A DNA stretch of 43,727 nucleotides from an uncultured Methylococcaceae bacterium (GTDB lineage Bacteria > Pseudomonadota > Gammaproteobacteria > Methylococcales > Methylomonadaceae), in contig CAJAVP010000070.1 of the NCBI GenBank assembly GCA_903945375.1, forward strand, positions 1 to 43,727, read 5' to 3'. The stretch's first letter is position 1. Each line of letters begins with the position of its first letter. A program made the translations under genes and the position numbers. The notes under the pieces are model-generated. The model was given only the letters and a program-made list of their open reading frames with translations. It searched no databases and was not told where the DNA came from. Positions 18,945 to 26,892 of the stretch are shown one piece after another.

Positions 18945-20126
18945 ATGAGCGATATTAACTGGCAAGATTATTCATTAGAAACCCAAGCCATTCGTGCAGG
19001 TCATCAGCGCACACAGGAAGATGAACATAGTATCCCGATTTTTACAACGTCTAGCTATGTATTCAAAAATGCCGAAGATGCTGCATTACGTTTTACCGGT
19101 CAAAAATCCGGTAACATTTATTCGCGTTTTACTAATCCCACAGTGAGTGCTTTTCAACAACGCTTAGCGTTAATGGAACAAGGTGAGCGGTGTTTGGCGT
19201 TTGCGTCTGGTATGGCGGCCATCATGGCGGTTGGTATGGGCTTGTTAAAAGCTGGCGATCATGTGGTTTGTTCGCGAGGGGTTTTTGGTAACACCGTGTT
19301 AATGTTCCAAAATTATTTTGGTAAATTCGGGGTGACGACAGACTTTGTTGACCTAACGGATACAGCCGCATGGGCGGCAGCCATTCAGCCCAATACACGT
19401 TTTTTGTTTCTCGAAACACCGTCTAATCCATTGACAGAAATCGCAGATATTGCGGCTCTTGCTGATATCGCTCATCAGCACGGTTGTTTGTTGATTGTCG
19501 ATAATTGTTTTTGTACCCCTGCCTTGCAAAAACCCTTGACTCTGGGCGCGGATATCGTTGTGCATTCGGCCACTAAATATATTGATGGGCATGGACGGTG
19601 TGTAGGCGGTGCGGTAGTTGCCAATGAGGACATCATAGAGAAGCACATCTATCCTTATTTAAGAACAGGCGGCGCGACCATGAGTCCATTTAATGCTTGG
19701 GTGTTTTTATCAGGTCTTGAAACTTTGGCACTAAGAATGAAAGCGCATTGTGACAATGCCTTAGCTTTGGCGCAGTGGTTAAATCAACAATCGGCGGTTG
19801 CCAAAGTTCACTATCCAGGGCTAAGCGATCACGCGCAGCATGATTTGGCAAAATCTCAGCAAACGCATTTTGGTGGTATTGTTAGTTTTGAGTTGACGGA
19901 TGGCAAAGAAGCCGCTTGGCGATTGATTGATGCCACCGAAATGATTTCAATTACCGCCAATTTGGGTGATGTTAAAAGCACCATAACGCATCCTGCCAGT
20001 ACCACGCATGGACGGTTGACGCCTGAAGTTAGAGCAGCTGCCGGCATCAAAGAGGGCTTAGTGCGTATTTCCGTCGGTTTAGAACATCTCGATGATATTA
20101 AAAGGGATTTGTTACGCGGCATGTAG
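18945..20126 (+). CDS. metZ: O-succinylhomoserine sulfhydrylase
   Basis: MetZ is a Cys/Met-metabolism PLP enzyme that makes homocysteine directly from O-succinylhomoserine and sulfide. The 393 residues show IYSRFTNPT, FASGMAAIMAV, the PLP-stacking region, VDNCFCTPALQKP, the PLP lysine in VVHSATKYIDGHGR and the end VRISVGLEHLDDI. The purF-metZ neighbourhood, 23 bases apart, is the one seen in Pseudomonas-like genomes and supports MetZ over MetB or MetC. A dispersed repeat begins 1-2 bases after the stop. Confidence 0.92.
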   Translation: MSDINWQDYSLETQAIRAGHQRTQEDEHSIPIFTTSSYVFKNAEDAALRFTGQKSGNIYSRFTNPTVSAFQQRLALMEQGERCLAFASGMAAIMAVGMGLLKAGDHVVCSRGVFGNTVLMFQNYFGKFGVTTDFVDLTDTAAWAAAIQPNTRFLFLETPSNPLTEIADIAALADIAHQHGCLLIVDNCFCTPALQKPLTLGADIVVHSATKYIDGHGRCVGGAVVANEDIIEKHIYPYLRTGGATMSPFNAWVFLSGLETLALRMKAHCDNALALAQWLNQQSAVAKVHYPGLSDHAQHDLAKSQQTHFGGIVSFELTDGKEAAWRLIDATEMISITANLGDVKSTITHPASTTHGRLTPEVRAAAGIKEGLVRISVGLEHLDDIKRDLLRGM

Positions 20127-20218
20127 TTTAGGCGCGAGCATGAACAACGGTGTGCGGCTGGAGTGCTTTTTTTCGCCTAAAGCGCCTACTGTTGGTGTTT
20201 GCAGTGCAGGCAAAGCCT
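20127..20218. repeat. Dispersed non-coding repeat, copy A
   Basis: About 91 bases that reappear at 31793-31897 in the same orientation with high identity. Shared blocks include TTAGGCGCGAGCAT, GTGCGGCTGGAGTGC followed by seven T and CGCCTAAAGCGC, and TGTTGGTG-TTGCAGTG-AGGCAA-GCCT. Inside, TTTAGGCG (20127-20134) and CGCCTAAA (20174-20181) are perfect inverted arms, and the end forms a small AGGC/GCCT hairpin. It starts right after metZ and may act as its 3' end. Confidence 0.75.
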
Positions 20219-20599
20219 CACGCCGACATGTCTTAACTTAATGGTAGTGAACTTGAGTGGGCGGTCGCTTGCTTCAATAATGTATTGACTCAATTGTCCA
20301 ATAGTTTCAGCTGTGGAAAAATGACTAATTCACAAGTTAATTGCTTGGAAATAGCGCGAATCAATCACTTACAAGTATTTCGATTTTGTCTTTAAAGTTA
20401 ATCTTAAGTCTATGTTTTTAATAGGTTAAATATCTCTGCTTAAAAATTAGTCAATTTGATAAAAAGGCAATAAAAACCGTAAGTAAGCCTCTCTATAAAG
20501 TCATTGTCCACAGACTTATCCACAGGTTTTGTGGGTAACTGTATTTATTTAAATCAAGCAAGCAGTTAGCGGCATCTTATCAAAAGAAATTTAAAAACT
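20219..20599. other. AT-rich intergenic region upstream of priA
   Basis: No gene. From about 20325 to 20500 the sequence is strongly AT-rich. It is flanked by DnaA-box-like 9-mers: one at 20312-20320 and three at 20504-20538. The ATG of priA follows 62 bases after the last box without a clear ribosome binding site. Confidence 0.6.
20504..20538. promoter_or_regulatory. Cluster of three DnaA-box-like sites upstream of priA
   Basis: TTGTCCACA (20504-20512) and the perfect consensus TTATCCACA (20516-20524) lie in tandem on the plus strand. TGTGGGTAA (20530-20538) is TTACCCACA on the minus strand, one mismatch from consensus. A fourth, minus-strand TTTTCCACA lies at 20312-20320. Such spacing and mixed orientation are typical of DnaA-binding regions. 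What the cluster controls is not known. Confidence 0.55.
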
Positions 20600-22822
20600 A
20601 TGGCTAACTTGCACAGTAGTGGCGTGTTAATTTTCAATGTCGCACTACCCATTCCCTGTTATCAACTATTTGATTATTTAGCACCAGAAGGGGCGCAGCA
20701 AGTGCCTTTGGGAAGCCGGGTAGAAGTGCCTTTTGGCCCGCATAAAAAAATAGGTTATTTAGTAGGTATCAGTCAAAGTAGCTCTTTACCCATGACCAAG
20801 CTAAAACCGATTGTGCGATTGTTAGATGAGCAATCTTTATTATCAGAGCACGATTTAGCCTTATTACACTGGGTGAGTCGTTATTATCATCATCCATTAG
20901 GCGAAGTGATGAGTCTCGCTTTCCCTGTGTTATTAAGACGACAAAAAAACGTGCTTGAGCCAGTCGAAAGCCACTACGGTCTGACTGAGTTGGGACGCAC
21001 ATTGTCTCCTCAGACACTATTACGTGCACCCAAGCAATACGCTTTGTTAGAAAAGTTTCAAGCCACACCCCAAGCCTTGTCGTGTTTGCTATTGTCGCAA
21101 TGGGATAAACAATGGCGAGTGACGATTAAGTCCTTATTGGCTAAGCAATTCGTTCAGATAGTACCCGCGCCGATGCTAGAGCAATTACCCAACGAGATAG
21201 ATGTCAACGAAGAAGTTGTTTGTAGTTCAGCGCAACAGGTGGCTATTGAAGCGGTCTGCAAAAGCTTGGGCGCGTTTGGAGTGTTTTTGCTGGAAGGCGT
21301 GACGGGTAGTGGTAAAACCGAAGTGTATATGCAAATTATCCGCACGGTATTACAGCGTGGGCAGCAGGTGTTGGTGCTGGTGCCTGAAATTACTTTGACT
21401 CCACAGTTAGAATCACGTTTTCGACAACGTTTTTCTGTTGGAATAGCTATTTCCCATTCCAAGTTGACTGATAAACAGCGTTGCCAGGCATGGTTGCAAA
21501 TACAGCAAGGTCATTGCGCTATTTTATTGGGAACGCGCTCCGCCTTGTTTACGCCGTTCAAACAGTTAGGTTTGATTATTCTCGACGAGGAACATGATGC
21601 GTCATTTAAACAGCAGGATGCTTGTCGATTTTCGGCGCGTGATGTAGCGGTAGTGCGGGGGAAATTATTGAATGTCCCCGTGCTATTAGGGTCGGCCACG
21701 CCTTCATTAGAAAGCTTGCTCAATGCGATCACGCACCGATACGGGTGGTTGACCTTGCCGGAGCGAGCAGGGCAAGCGGTTGCTCCAGAGCTGCAATTGC
21801 TGGATATCAGAAATAAAAAAATGCAGGAAGGCTTATCCGAGTTATTACTCACGGAAATCACTCAAACACTTGAAAGAAAAGAACAAGTTTTATTATTTTT
21901 AAATCGACGCGGGTTTGCGCCTACGTTGATTTGTCATGGCTGTGGCTGGGTGGCGCGTTGTCTACACTGTGATGCCAATTTAGTGATTCACCATCATGAA
22001 CGTCGCCTACGGTGTCATCATTGCAATCAAGAACAGATGTTAATGAGCCAATGTCCGTGTTGTCATTCTAAGGAGCTAACCGCGCTAGGATTAGGGACTG
22101 AACGGGTAGAAAATAGGTTGCGACACCTGTTTGTCGATAAAACTATTGTGCGCCTAGATCGAGATTCGACCCAGCGTAAAGGCACTTTGGAAGACTATCT
22201 CGCTAAAATCAACCAAGGTCAGGTGGATATTATTTTAGGTACGCAAATGCTTGCCAAAGGTCATCATTTTCCGCAAGTCACATTGGTGGCGATACTGGAT
22301 GTCGACAGTGGCTTGTTCAGTATTGATTTTCATGCGTCTGAGCGACTAGCGCAGTTGGTTGTGCAAGTCGCAGGGCGTGCCGGTCGTGAGCTAAAAGCGG
22401 GTAAAGTGATTTTACAAACCCGCAGCCCCGATCATCCCTTGCTGACCACGTTGATTCGTCAAGGTTATCACCAATTTGCTAAAACCGCCTTAGCAGAACG
22501 ACAGCAAGCCTATTTACCCCCTTATACCTATCAGGCCATGTTGCGGGCATACGCACCGGATGAAATGTTGGTGCAGAGTTTTTTGCAGTCGGTTTGTGAG
22601 CTAGCACAATCGTTAAATCACCGAGACACACTGATTTTAGGTCCCGTACCGGCACCAATGGCACGCCGTACGGGTTTTTACCATTATCAAGTGCTGTTGC
22701 AACAGACTAAGCGTTCTGTATTGCAAGCTTTGCTGACGCAATTGATACCTAAAATAGCAACGTTAAAGTCGAATAAAACGCTACGTTGGTCAGTTGATGT
22801 GGATCCGGTGGATTTTTATTGA
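20600..22822 (+). CDS. priA: Primosomal replication helicase PriA
   Basis: PriA reloads the replisome at stalled or recombination-derived forks. The 740 residues contain the N-terminal 3'-end-binding domain, Walker A LEGVTGSGKTEVYMQ (about 230-244), LDEEHDASFKQQD (DEEH box) and the zinc region with four CxxC pairs (CHGCGWVARCLHCD, then CHHCNQEQMLMSQCPCC). Helicase motifs follow: LGTERVE, ILGTQMLAKGHHFPQVTLVAI and QVAGRAGR. All catalytic motifs are intact and length is normal. DnaA-box-like sites lie directly upstream. Confidence 0.97.
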   Translation: MANLHSSGVLIFNVALPIPCYQLFDYLAPEGAQQVPLGSRVEVPFGPHKKIGYLVGISQSSSLPMTKLKPIVRLLDEQSLLSEHDLALLHWVSRYYHHPLGEVMSLAFPVLLRRQKNVLEPVESHYGLTELGRTLSPQTLLRAPKQYALLEKFQATPQALSCLLLSQWDKQWRVTIKSLLAKQFVQIVPAPMLEQLPNEIDVNEEVVCSSAQQVAIEAVCKSLGAFGVFLLEGVTGSGKTEVYMQIIRTVLQRGQQVLVLVPEITLTPQLESRFRQRFSVGIAISHSKLTDKQRCQAWLQIQQGHCAILLGTRSALFTPFKQLGLIILDEEHDASFKQQDACRFSARDVAVVRGKLLNVPVLLGSATPSLESLLNAITHRYGWLTLPERAGQAVAPELQLLDIRNKKMQEGLSELLLTEITQTLERKEQVLLFLNRRGFAPTLICHGCGWVARCLHCDANLVIHHHERRLRCHHCNQEQMLMSQCPCCHSKELTALGLGTERVENRLRHLFVDKTIVRLDRDSTQRKGTLEDYLAKINQGQVDIILGTQMLAKGHHFPQVTLVAILDVDSGLFSIDFHASERLAQLVVQVAGRAGRELKAGKVILQTRSPDHPLLTTLIRQGYHQFAKTALAERQQAYLPPYTYQAMLRAYAPDEMLVQSFLQSVCELAQSLNHRDTLILGPVPAPMARRTGFYHYQVLLQQTKRSVLQALLTQLIPKIATLKSNKTLRWSVDVDPVDFY

Positions 22823-22944
22823 GCGAGGTGGCGCTTCTGCATTGGCTAGCGTGGCTTAATCTTGACTGACATGATAAGATAATGACGTAGTTTATGCGTT
22901 AACAGCGCCTTATATTTGCCATTATTGCTCTAGAGAACCTCTTA

Positions 22945-24219
22945 ATGAAAATCCCCGCTTTACTGACCGTTTCGCTAGTATTGGCTGCCGGTGCAGGCAA
23001 TGCTTTTGCCACCCTTTACTCGTTACCACCGAATAGTGGTGATACGGTGGTTACGCAATATCATGATGATGTGCCGTTGACACGGGTTGAACAAGATGAA
23101 ACCTTATTAGATGTTGCCAGACGTTTTTTGTTAGGACAAACAGAAATTGTACGTTTAAACCAAGATTTAGATCGTTGGCATATTAAAAAAGGGGAAGTGG
23201 TGCGCTTATCTAATAAACGGATTTTGCCAGACACGCCACATGTCGGAATCACCTTAAATATTTCCGAGTATCGTATGTATTATTATCCCGACAATCAGTC
23301 TGGAACGGTGATGTCGTTTGCTCATGGTGTAGGGCGTCAGGATTGGAAAACCCCGTTAGGTAAAACCAGTGTCGCGCGTAAAGTTAAAGATCCCGCTTGG
23401 CATCCACCTGAATCAATTCGTCGCGAACACGCCGCTAATGGTGACCCCTTACCTGAAATTGTGCCGCCGGGCCCACATAATCCGCTAGGTGCTTATGCCT
23501 TGCATTTAAACCTTCCGGGTGAATATCGTATTCATGGAACGGATATCGATAAGATTTACGGCATAGGTATGCAAATTACGCACGGCTGTGTGCGTATGTA
23601 TCCTGAGGATATCGCACAACTTTATCAATCCGTTGCCGTAGGGACACCGGTTTATATTGTTAAACAGCCAGTTAAGGTGGGTTGGCTCGATAATGCCCTC
23701 TATATCGAGGCACATCCTGATTTAGAAGGGGAGGAAATGACTAAAGATCAGCGTTATGGATTGGCTTTAAGTTTGATTCAAAGCGCGAATAATCATGAAT
23801 TGCCGGATTTTGATCAGGCGATACTTAATGACGTCCTGAATAAACTAGACGGCGATCCCGTTGCCATTTATGAACGTTTACCGCCATTAGACGATGCAGC
23901 GACCGCACCCGCTCCGATACTGTCTCATCCGCCTGTTATCGCGACTACGCCTGCGGTTTTACCAAAATCAATTTCCGCACCGCGTAAATCTTTAGCGATC
24001 AGTCCAGTTAAACCTACCGTGTCGAATGCTAAATTGCCGCCTAAACCCGCTAAACCAATAGATGCCAAATTGACAGCTAAGTCTGCCAAATCTGCCAAAG
24101 TGCCTGACAAAAAATCGGCACTGGTCAAGCTGCCGCCAAATAAATCGGTGTCGGTGCAGACGAAGTCATTGCACGTAAATCGCCAAGGATCACCTGGGGG
24201 CTATTATCGTGGTAATTGA
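22945..24219 (+). CDS. Periplasmic L,D-transpeptidase (ErfK/YbiS/YcfS type)
   Basis: This 424-residue protein starts with a Sec signal peptide (cleavage near AGNAFA, residue 23). It has a LysM-like region (VEQDETLLDVARRFLLGQTEIVRLNQDL) and a YkuD catalytic domain with IHGTDIDKIYGIGMQITHGCVRM, where the HGC cysteine is the nucleophile. Such enzymes make 3-3 peptidoglycan cross-links or attach lipoproteins to the wall. After residue about 320 comes a Pro/Lys/Ala/Ser-rich tail absent from the short E. coli enzymes, perhaps wall-binding. A GAGAA-type ribosome binding site precedes the ATG. It lies alone, 122 bases after priA. Confidence 0.9.
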   Translation: MKIPALLTVSLVLAAGAGNAFATLYSLPPNSGDTVVTQYHDDVPLTRVEQDETLLDVARRFLLGQTEIVRLNQDLDRWHIKKGEVVRLSNKRILPDTPHVGITLNISEYRMYYYPDNQSGTVMSFAHGVGRQDWKTPLGKTSVARKVKDPAWHPPESIRREHAANGDPLPEIVPPGPHNPLGAYALHLNLPGEYRIHGTDIDKIYGIGMQITHGCVRMYPEDIAQLYQSVAVGTPVYIVKQPVKVGWLDNALYIEAHPDLEGEEMTKDQRYGLALSLIQSANNHELPDFDQAILNDVLNKLDGDPVAIYERLPPLDDAATAPAPILSHPPVIATTPAVLPKSISAPRKSLAISPVKPTVSNAKLPPKPAKPIDAKLTAKSAKSAKVPDKKSALVKLPPNKSVSVQTKSLHVNRQGSPGGYYRGN

Positions 24220-24302
24220 TCCGGCATTTATTTGACGCATTAATATGGCACTAAAGATGCTTTAATTTTTATGTTCGTCAAATAATTGCAGAGGAATAGA
24301 TC

Positions 24303-24509
24303 ATGAATACTACAAGCATCCAACAGTTAAGCACTGTTGAAAAAACTGATTTTATTGAAATCTTGAGCGCTGAATTTACTTGCGCTAAGGGGTTTGGCGT
24401 TTATGCTTTTTTGACATGCAGTGATATCGAGAGATTGTACGTTCGATTTTTAGATGAAACGATTTCTGCCACGGTATTTGTCAGGCTTTATGTTAAACGA
24501 TTTGGATAA
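24303..24509 (+). CDS. Small protein of unknown function
   Basis: A 68-residue frame that I do not recognise. AGAGGAA lies six bases before the ATG, a strong ribosome binding site that argues for real translation. The protein is soluble-looking, with one central hydrophobic stretch (GFGVYAFLTC) and no signal peptide. It stands alone between the L,D-transpeptidase gene and an inverted-repeat region. It could be a remnant of a longer gene whose end was lost. Confidence 0.4.
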   Translation: MNTTSIQQLSTVEKTDFIEILSAEFTCAKGFGVYAFLTCSDIERLYVRFLDETISATVFVRLYVKRFG

Positions 24510-24528
24510 TGCTTATATTACAGCGTGT

Positions 24529-24597
24529 CCGACAGTTAGGCGGGTATGAGATTCATTCGTGCCTACAGCTCAAAGCCGTATTAGCCTAGACTGTCGG
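24529..24597. repeat. Inverted repeat with 13-bp arms around 42 bases
   Basis: CCGACAGTTAGGC (24529-24541) pairs with GCCTAGACTGTCGG (24584-24597), perfect except for one bulged G at 24589. The arms enclose 42 bases. It may be a folded RNA, or the ends of a tiny mobile element; no flanking target duplication is clear. Confidence 0.5.
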
Positions 24598-24740
24598 AAT
24601 AAGTGACCTTTATCTAATTTCAATATCCCGTTTTTTAAAATAGAGATTGCTGTAATAACTATTGGAATAATAAATAGGTTATGGCAAAAAATACAAACAA
24701 CGGAATTAATATTGAGCTAAGTTAAGATAGCTGCGCTAAA

Positions 24741-24770
24741 CAATAGGCTAACGTAAACGTTAGCCTATTG
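24741..24770. repeat. Perfect 30-base palindrome
   Basis: CAATAGGCTAACGT and its exact reverse complement ACGTTAGCCTATTG are separated by two A, so 14-bp arms form. No T-run follows on either strand, so it is not a standard intrinsic terminator. It may be an operator, for example for the small gene starting 77 bases downstream, or an RNA stabiliser. Confidence 0.65.
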
Positions 24771-24846
24771 CCGCAGTCGCCTTACATCCTCACCTTGAAA
24801 GGCGAGGTCTTAAGCGAATTTTAATAAGAACAAACGGGTTAAGTAG

Positions 24847-25107
24847 ATGACCAAGAAAAAAGAAAAACGAGGTCGTAAGGCGCTACCAATAGATCAAAAG
24901 AAGCCACCGCAGCCGACCATTAAAATTAATGAAGCCTTGTTTCCTTTTGTAAGCTTATTAAAATTTGAGTATAAAGCCAAGCGGGTTAGTGTGGAGAAAA
25001 TGAATGCCTTGACACGGTTATTGCTTAACAACGACGCTAATCTAGCTCCAGCATCCCAGGTCGATTGCAAATCCGATGAGGGTGTTCAGGAAAACCTGGA
25101 AGACTAA
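24847..25107 (+). CDS. Small basic protein of unknown function
   Basis: An 86-residue frame, not recognised. The first 22 residues are very basic (KKKEKRGRKALPIDQKKPPQ), followed by a hydrophobic/helical middle (IKINEALFPFVSLLKFEYKAK) and an acidic end. The basic N-terminus suggests nucleic-acid or membrane contact, but there is no recognisable domain. The ribosome binding site is poor. Composition looks protein-like, and the palindrome 77 bases upstream could be its operator. It may be a cargo or relic gene. Confidence 0.45.
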   Translation: MTKKKEKRGRKALPIDQKKPPQPTIKINEALFPFVSLLKFEYKAKRVSVEKMNALTRLLLNNDANLAPASQVDCKSDEGVQENLED

Positions 25108-25132
25108 ATTTCCAACGGTTTGCGTCCATTGA

Positions 25133-25160
25133 AATCACCTTGCTTTTAAAGCAGGTGATT
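25133..25160. repeat. Imperfect hairpin downstream of the small basic gene
   Basis: AATCACC-TGCTT and AAGCA-GGTGATT form a 12-bp stem with one bulged T. There is no T-run immediately after it, so it is a weak terminator candidate at best. The rest of 25108-25330 shows nothing notable. Confidence 0.35.
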
Positions 25161-25330
25161 ACCATGAAAAAGTTAACGGATCGATAAAAAACTTGGATGA
25201 ACCCTTCGATGAATCCTACGTTTTACGAATTTTGATTTATAGCAAAATGCGTTAACGCTGCCCTGAATCATCAAATAGTGACACAATGCCTGTCAAACTT
25301 TTCCTCTTTTGTTTTTATGTAAGATAAAGC

Positions 25331-26716
25331 ATGTTATCTATCAGACTTGGTGATCATTTGTATTCACTGCCCAGTAAGCAGGTTAGGCATATTGGCTGTG
25401 TTGATAGCCTGACTGTGTTGCCCATGATGCCGTCGTGGATAGAAGGTTTAGTCTATTTCAACGGCTTGCCTATCCTACTTATTGATGCTTTTGATGTACT
25501 TGGTTTAGAGCAACGCTCTGCTTTATCTTGCAAGTGTATTTTTATACATTACAAACATATGGATTTTGCATTTCGAGTGGATGAGGTATTGCGTACTAAA
25601 AAAAACTCGGTGCAAAATAATTTGCCGTCGATTTTAACGCTTTTGGAGCTAAAAAAACGCCTTCCGCTACAAGTAAGATCGGCGCTGATTAAACCGACTC
25701 AAATCCACTATGCTCCACAGGCCAGTTTATCGGTATTAGTGTTAGTCTCTGGTGATAAAACACTCGCCTTATCCAGTCATCAAATTGATTCTATTCGACG
25801 TATTGATCCTTTGCCCAAAACATGCGACGGCGATGTTTTGATTAAACTGGACGATCAACTGATACCGGCTCATTCTTTAGGTCAATTACTGGCTTTGCAA
25901 ACGACAGGGCTCGAGGTTTACGCGGTTATTATTAAAGGCAAGGAAAGACCTTGGGCATTATGTGTCGAGCATTTGCAAGGTCTTGAAACTATCGAGCAAA
26001 TTTATGTGTCTAGCGCTGAGCCGCATAGTACATGGCAGCTCGTGCCAGTTGAGCGTGTTATTGAACGTATGACCTATGACAATTTAGTTGGGTTTAGTGA
26101 GCAGCCCCAGCTGCGTTATTGGTATACAACGCATACGGGGTCGCTCCGTGAATTACTGAATATTGAGCATTTGCTGGAAGGGCATTATCACCCGCATTCA
26201 GTGAGTATTTTAATGTCCCATACACAGAATGCCAGCGCACCGATTAGCAAGCAGCAAGTCACGCTAGGTTTGCAGTTTTTTTGTGGAACGGAGAGTTATT
26301 TTGTTCCGTTGACCATGGTTGATGGTGTGTTAGAGGCTCAATATAACAAGAATATGGCAAGAACTCGTCCGGTTTGTGCTAAGACACATCGCTCTAATCA
26401 AACCCCAAAACTTGATAGCGGCCTACTGTTCGGTGTGCAACAAACAGCGTCCAGCTGCATATTAGTGCTGCGTTTGGCGGATGATGTGAAACTGATGCTT
26501 GCTGTTGACCGTGTGCTATTATCGCAAGCCAAATTTATTGATGAACGCTGGGTTAATTTTAATTTCCCTGACCCGTTAGCTTTTTTCTTTGATGCGGCTT
26601 ATTACGATGAACTGACAAAAAAATGGATATTGCGATTAAGACTTTCAATCCATTTTGCTGTGTTGCCTTGGCAAATTAAAAAAACCTTGGCAAAAGCCAT
26701 ACAAGGATGGTGTTAA
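25331..26716 (+). CDS. Protein with three CheW-like domains
   Basis: This 461-residue protein begins as a CheW domain (LGDHLYSLPSKQVRHIG ... MPSWIEGLVYFNGLPILLID ... FAFRVDEVL, residues 1-95). A second CheW-like unit spans about 135-275 (LVLVSGDKTLALSSHQIDSI ... WALCVEHLQGLETI), and a diverged third spans about 305-460 (TLGLQFFCGTESYFVPLTMV ... VKLMLAVDRVLL). CheW couples chemoreceptors to CheA; several CheW units in one chain could act as a scaffold bridging arrays. It is followed after 176 bases by a large chemoreceptor, which supports a joint role. There is no membrane segment. The first domain is secure and the other two are inferred by eye from repeating pattern. Confidence 0.75.
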   Translation: MLSIRLGDHLYSLPSKQVRHIGCVDSLTVLPMMPSWIEGLVYFNGLPILLIDAFDVLGLEQRSALSCKCIFIHYKHMDFAFRVDEVLRTKKNSVQNNLPSILTLLELKKRLPLQVRSALIKPTQIHYAPQASLSVLVLVSGDKTLALSSHQIDSIRRIDPLPKTCDGDVLIKLDDQLIPAHSLGQLLALQTTGLEVYAVIIKGKERPWALCVEHLQGLETIEQIYVSSAEPHSTWQLVPVERVIERMTYDNLVGFSEQPQLRYWYTTHTGSLRELLNIEHLLEGHYHPHSVSILMSHTQNASAPISKQQVTLGLQFFCGTESYFVPLTMVDGVLEAQYNKNMARTRPVCAKTHRSNQTPKLDSGLLFGVQQTASSCILVLRLADDVKLMLAVDRVLLSQAKFIDERWVNFNFPDPLAFFFDAAYYDELTKKWILRLRLSIHFAVLPWQIKKTLAKAIQGWC

Positions 26717-26795
26717 CTTACCGCGATTTCAGCTAGTGTTAGTCATTTTTTGTTGGAGGTCAGTCGCTTTATATTGAAATAAAATAGCTAAAGCT

Positions 26796-26846
26796 GTTTT
26801 CCTCCAGCTTAGGTTATCATCATCAACAGAGATTGAAAGCTGTAAT
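26796..26846 (+). promoter_or_regulatory. Repeated promoter-region element, copy 1 (upstream of the large chemoreceptor)
   Basis: An exact 19-mer, TCATCAACAGAGATTGAAA (26820-26838), recurs at 36190-36208, and similarity extends over about 50 bases (GTTTT-CTCCA ... TTATCATC ... GCTGTAA). It ends with a TTGAAA -35-like hexamer (26833-26838); TAATAA follows after 17 bases, so it can double as a sigma-70 promoter. The ATG lies about 54 bases downstream. Confidence 0.55.
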
Positions 26847-26892
26847 GGCGAAGTCTAATAATCCAATTCACTGACTAGATAATCTAAAACCT

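Larger units (their letters stand above)
24510..24846. other. Intergenic region with two inverted repeats
   Basis: About 340 bases without a convincing gene. It contains the 24529-24597 inverted repeat and the perfect palindrome at 24741-24770, annotated separately, plus AT-rich sequence between them. Confidence 0.5.

Noticed and set aside
23925-24128. Minus-strand open frame rich in Leu, Ala and Asp
   Set aside because: It is the antisense shadow of the Pro/Lys/Ala-rich tail of the L,D-transpeptidase.
24529-24597. Insertion sequence ends
   Set aside because: Only 42 bases lie between the arms, no transposase fragment is present and no target duplication is evident.
26820-26838. CRISPR repeat, because the 19-mer ends in GATTGAAA
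   Set aside because: Only two copies almost 10 kb apart, no spacers between regular repeats and no cas genes. Position before start codons fits a promoter element better.
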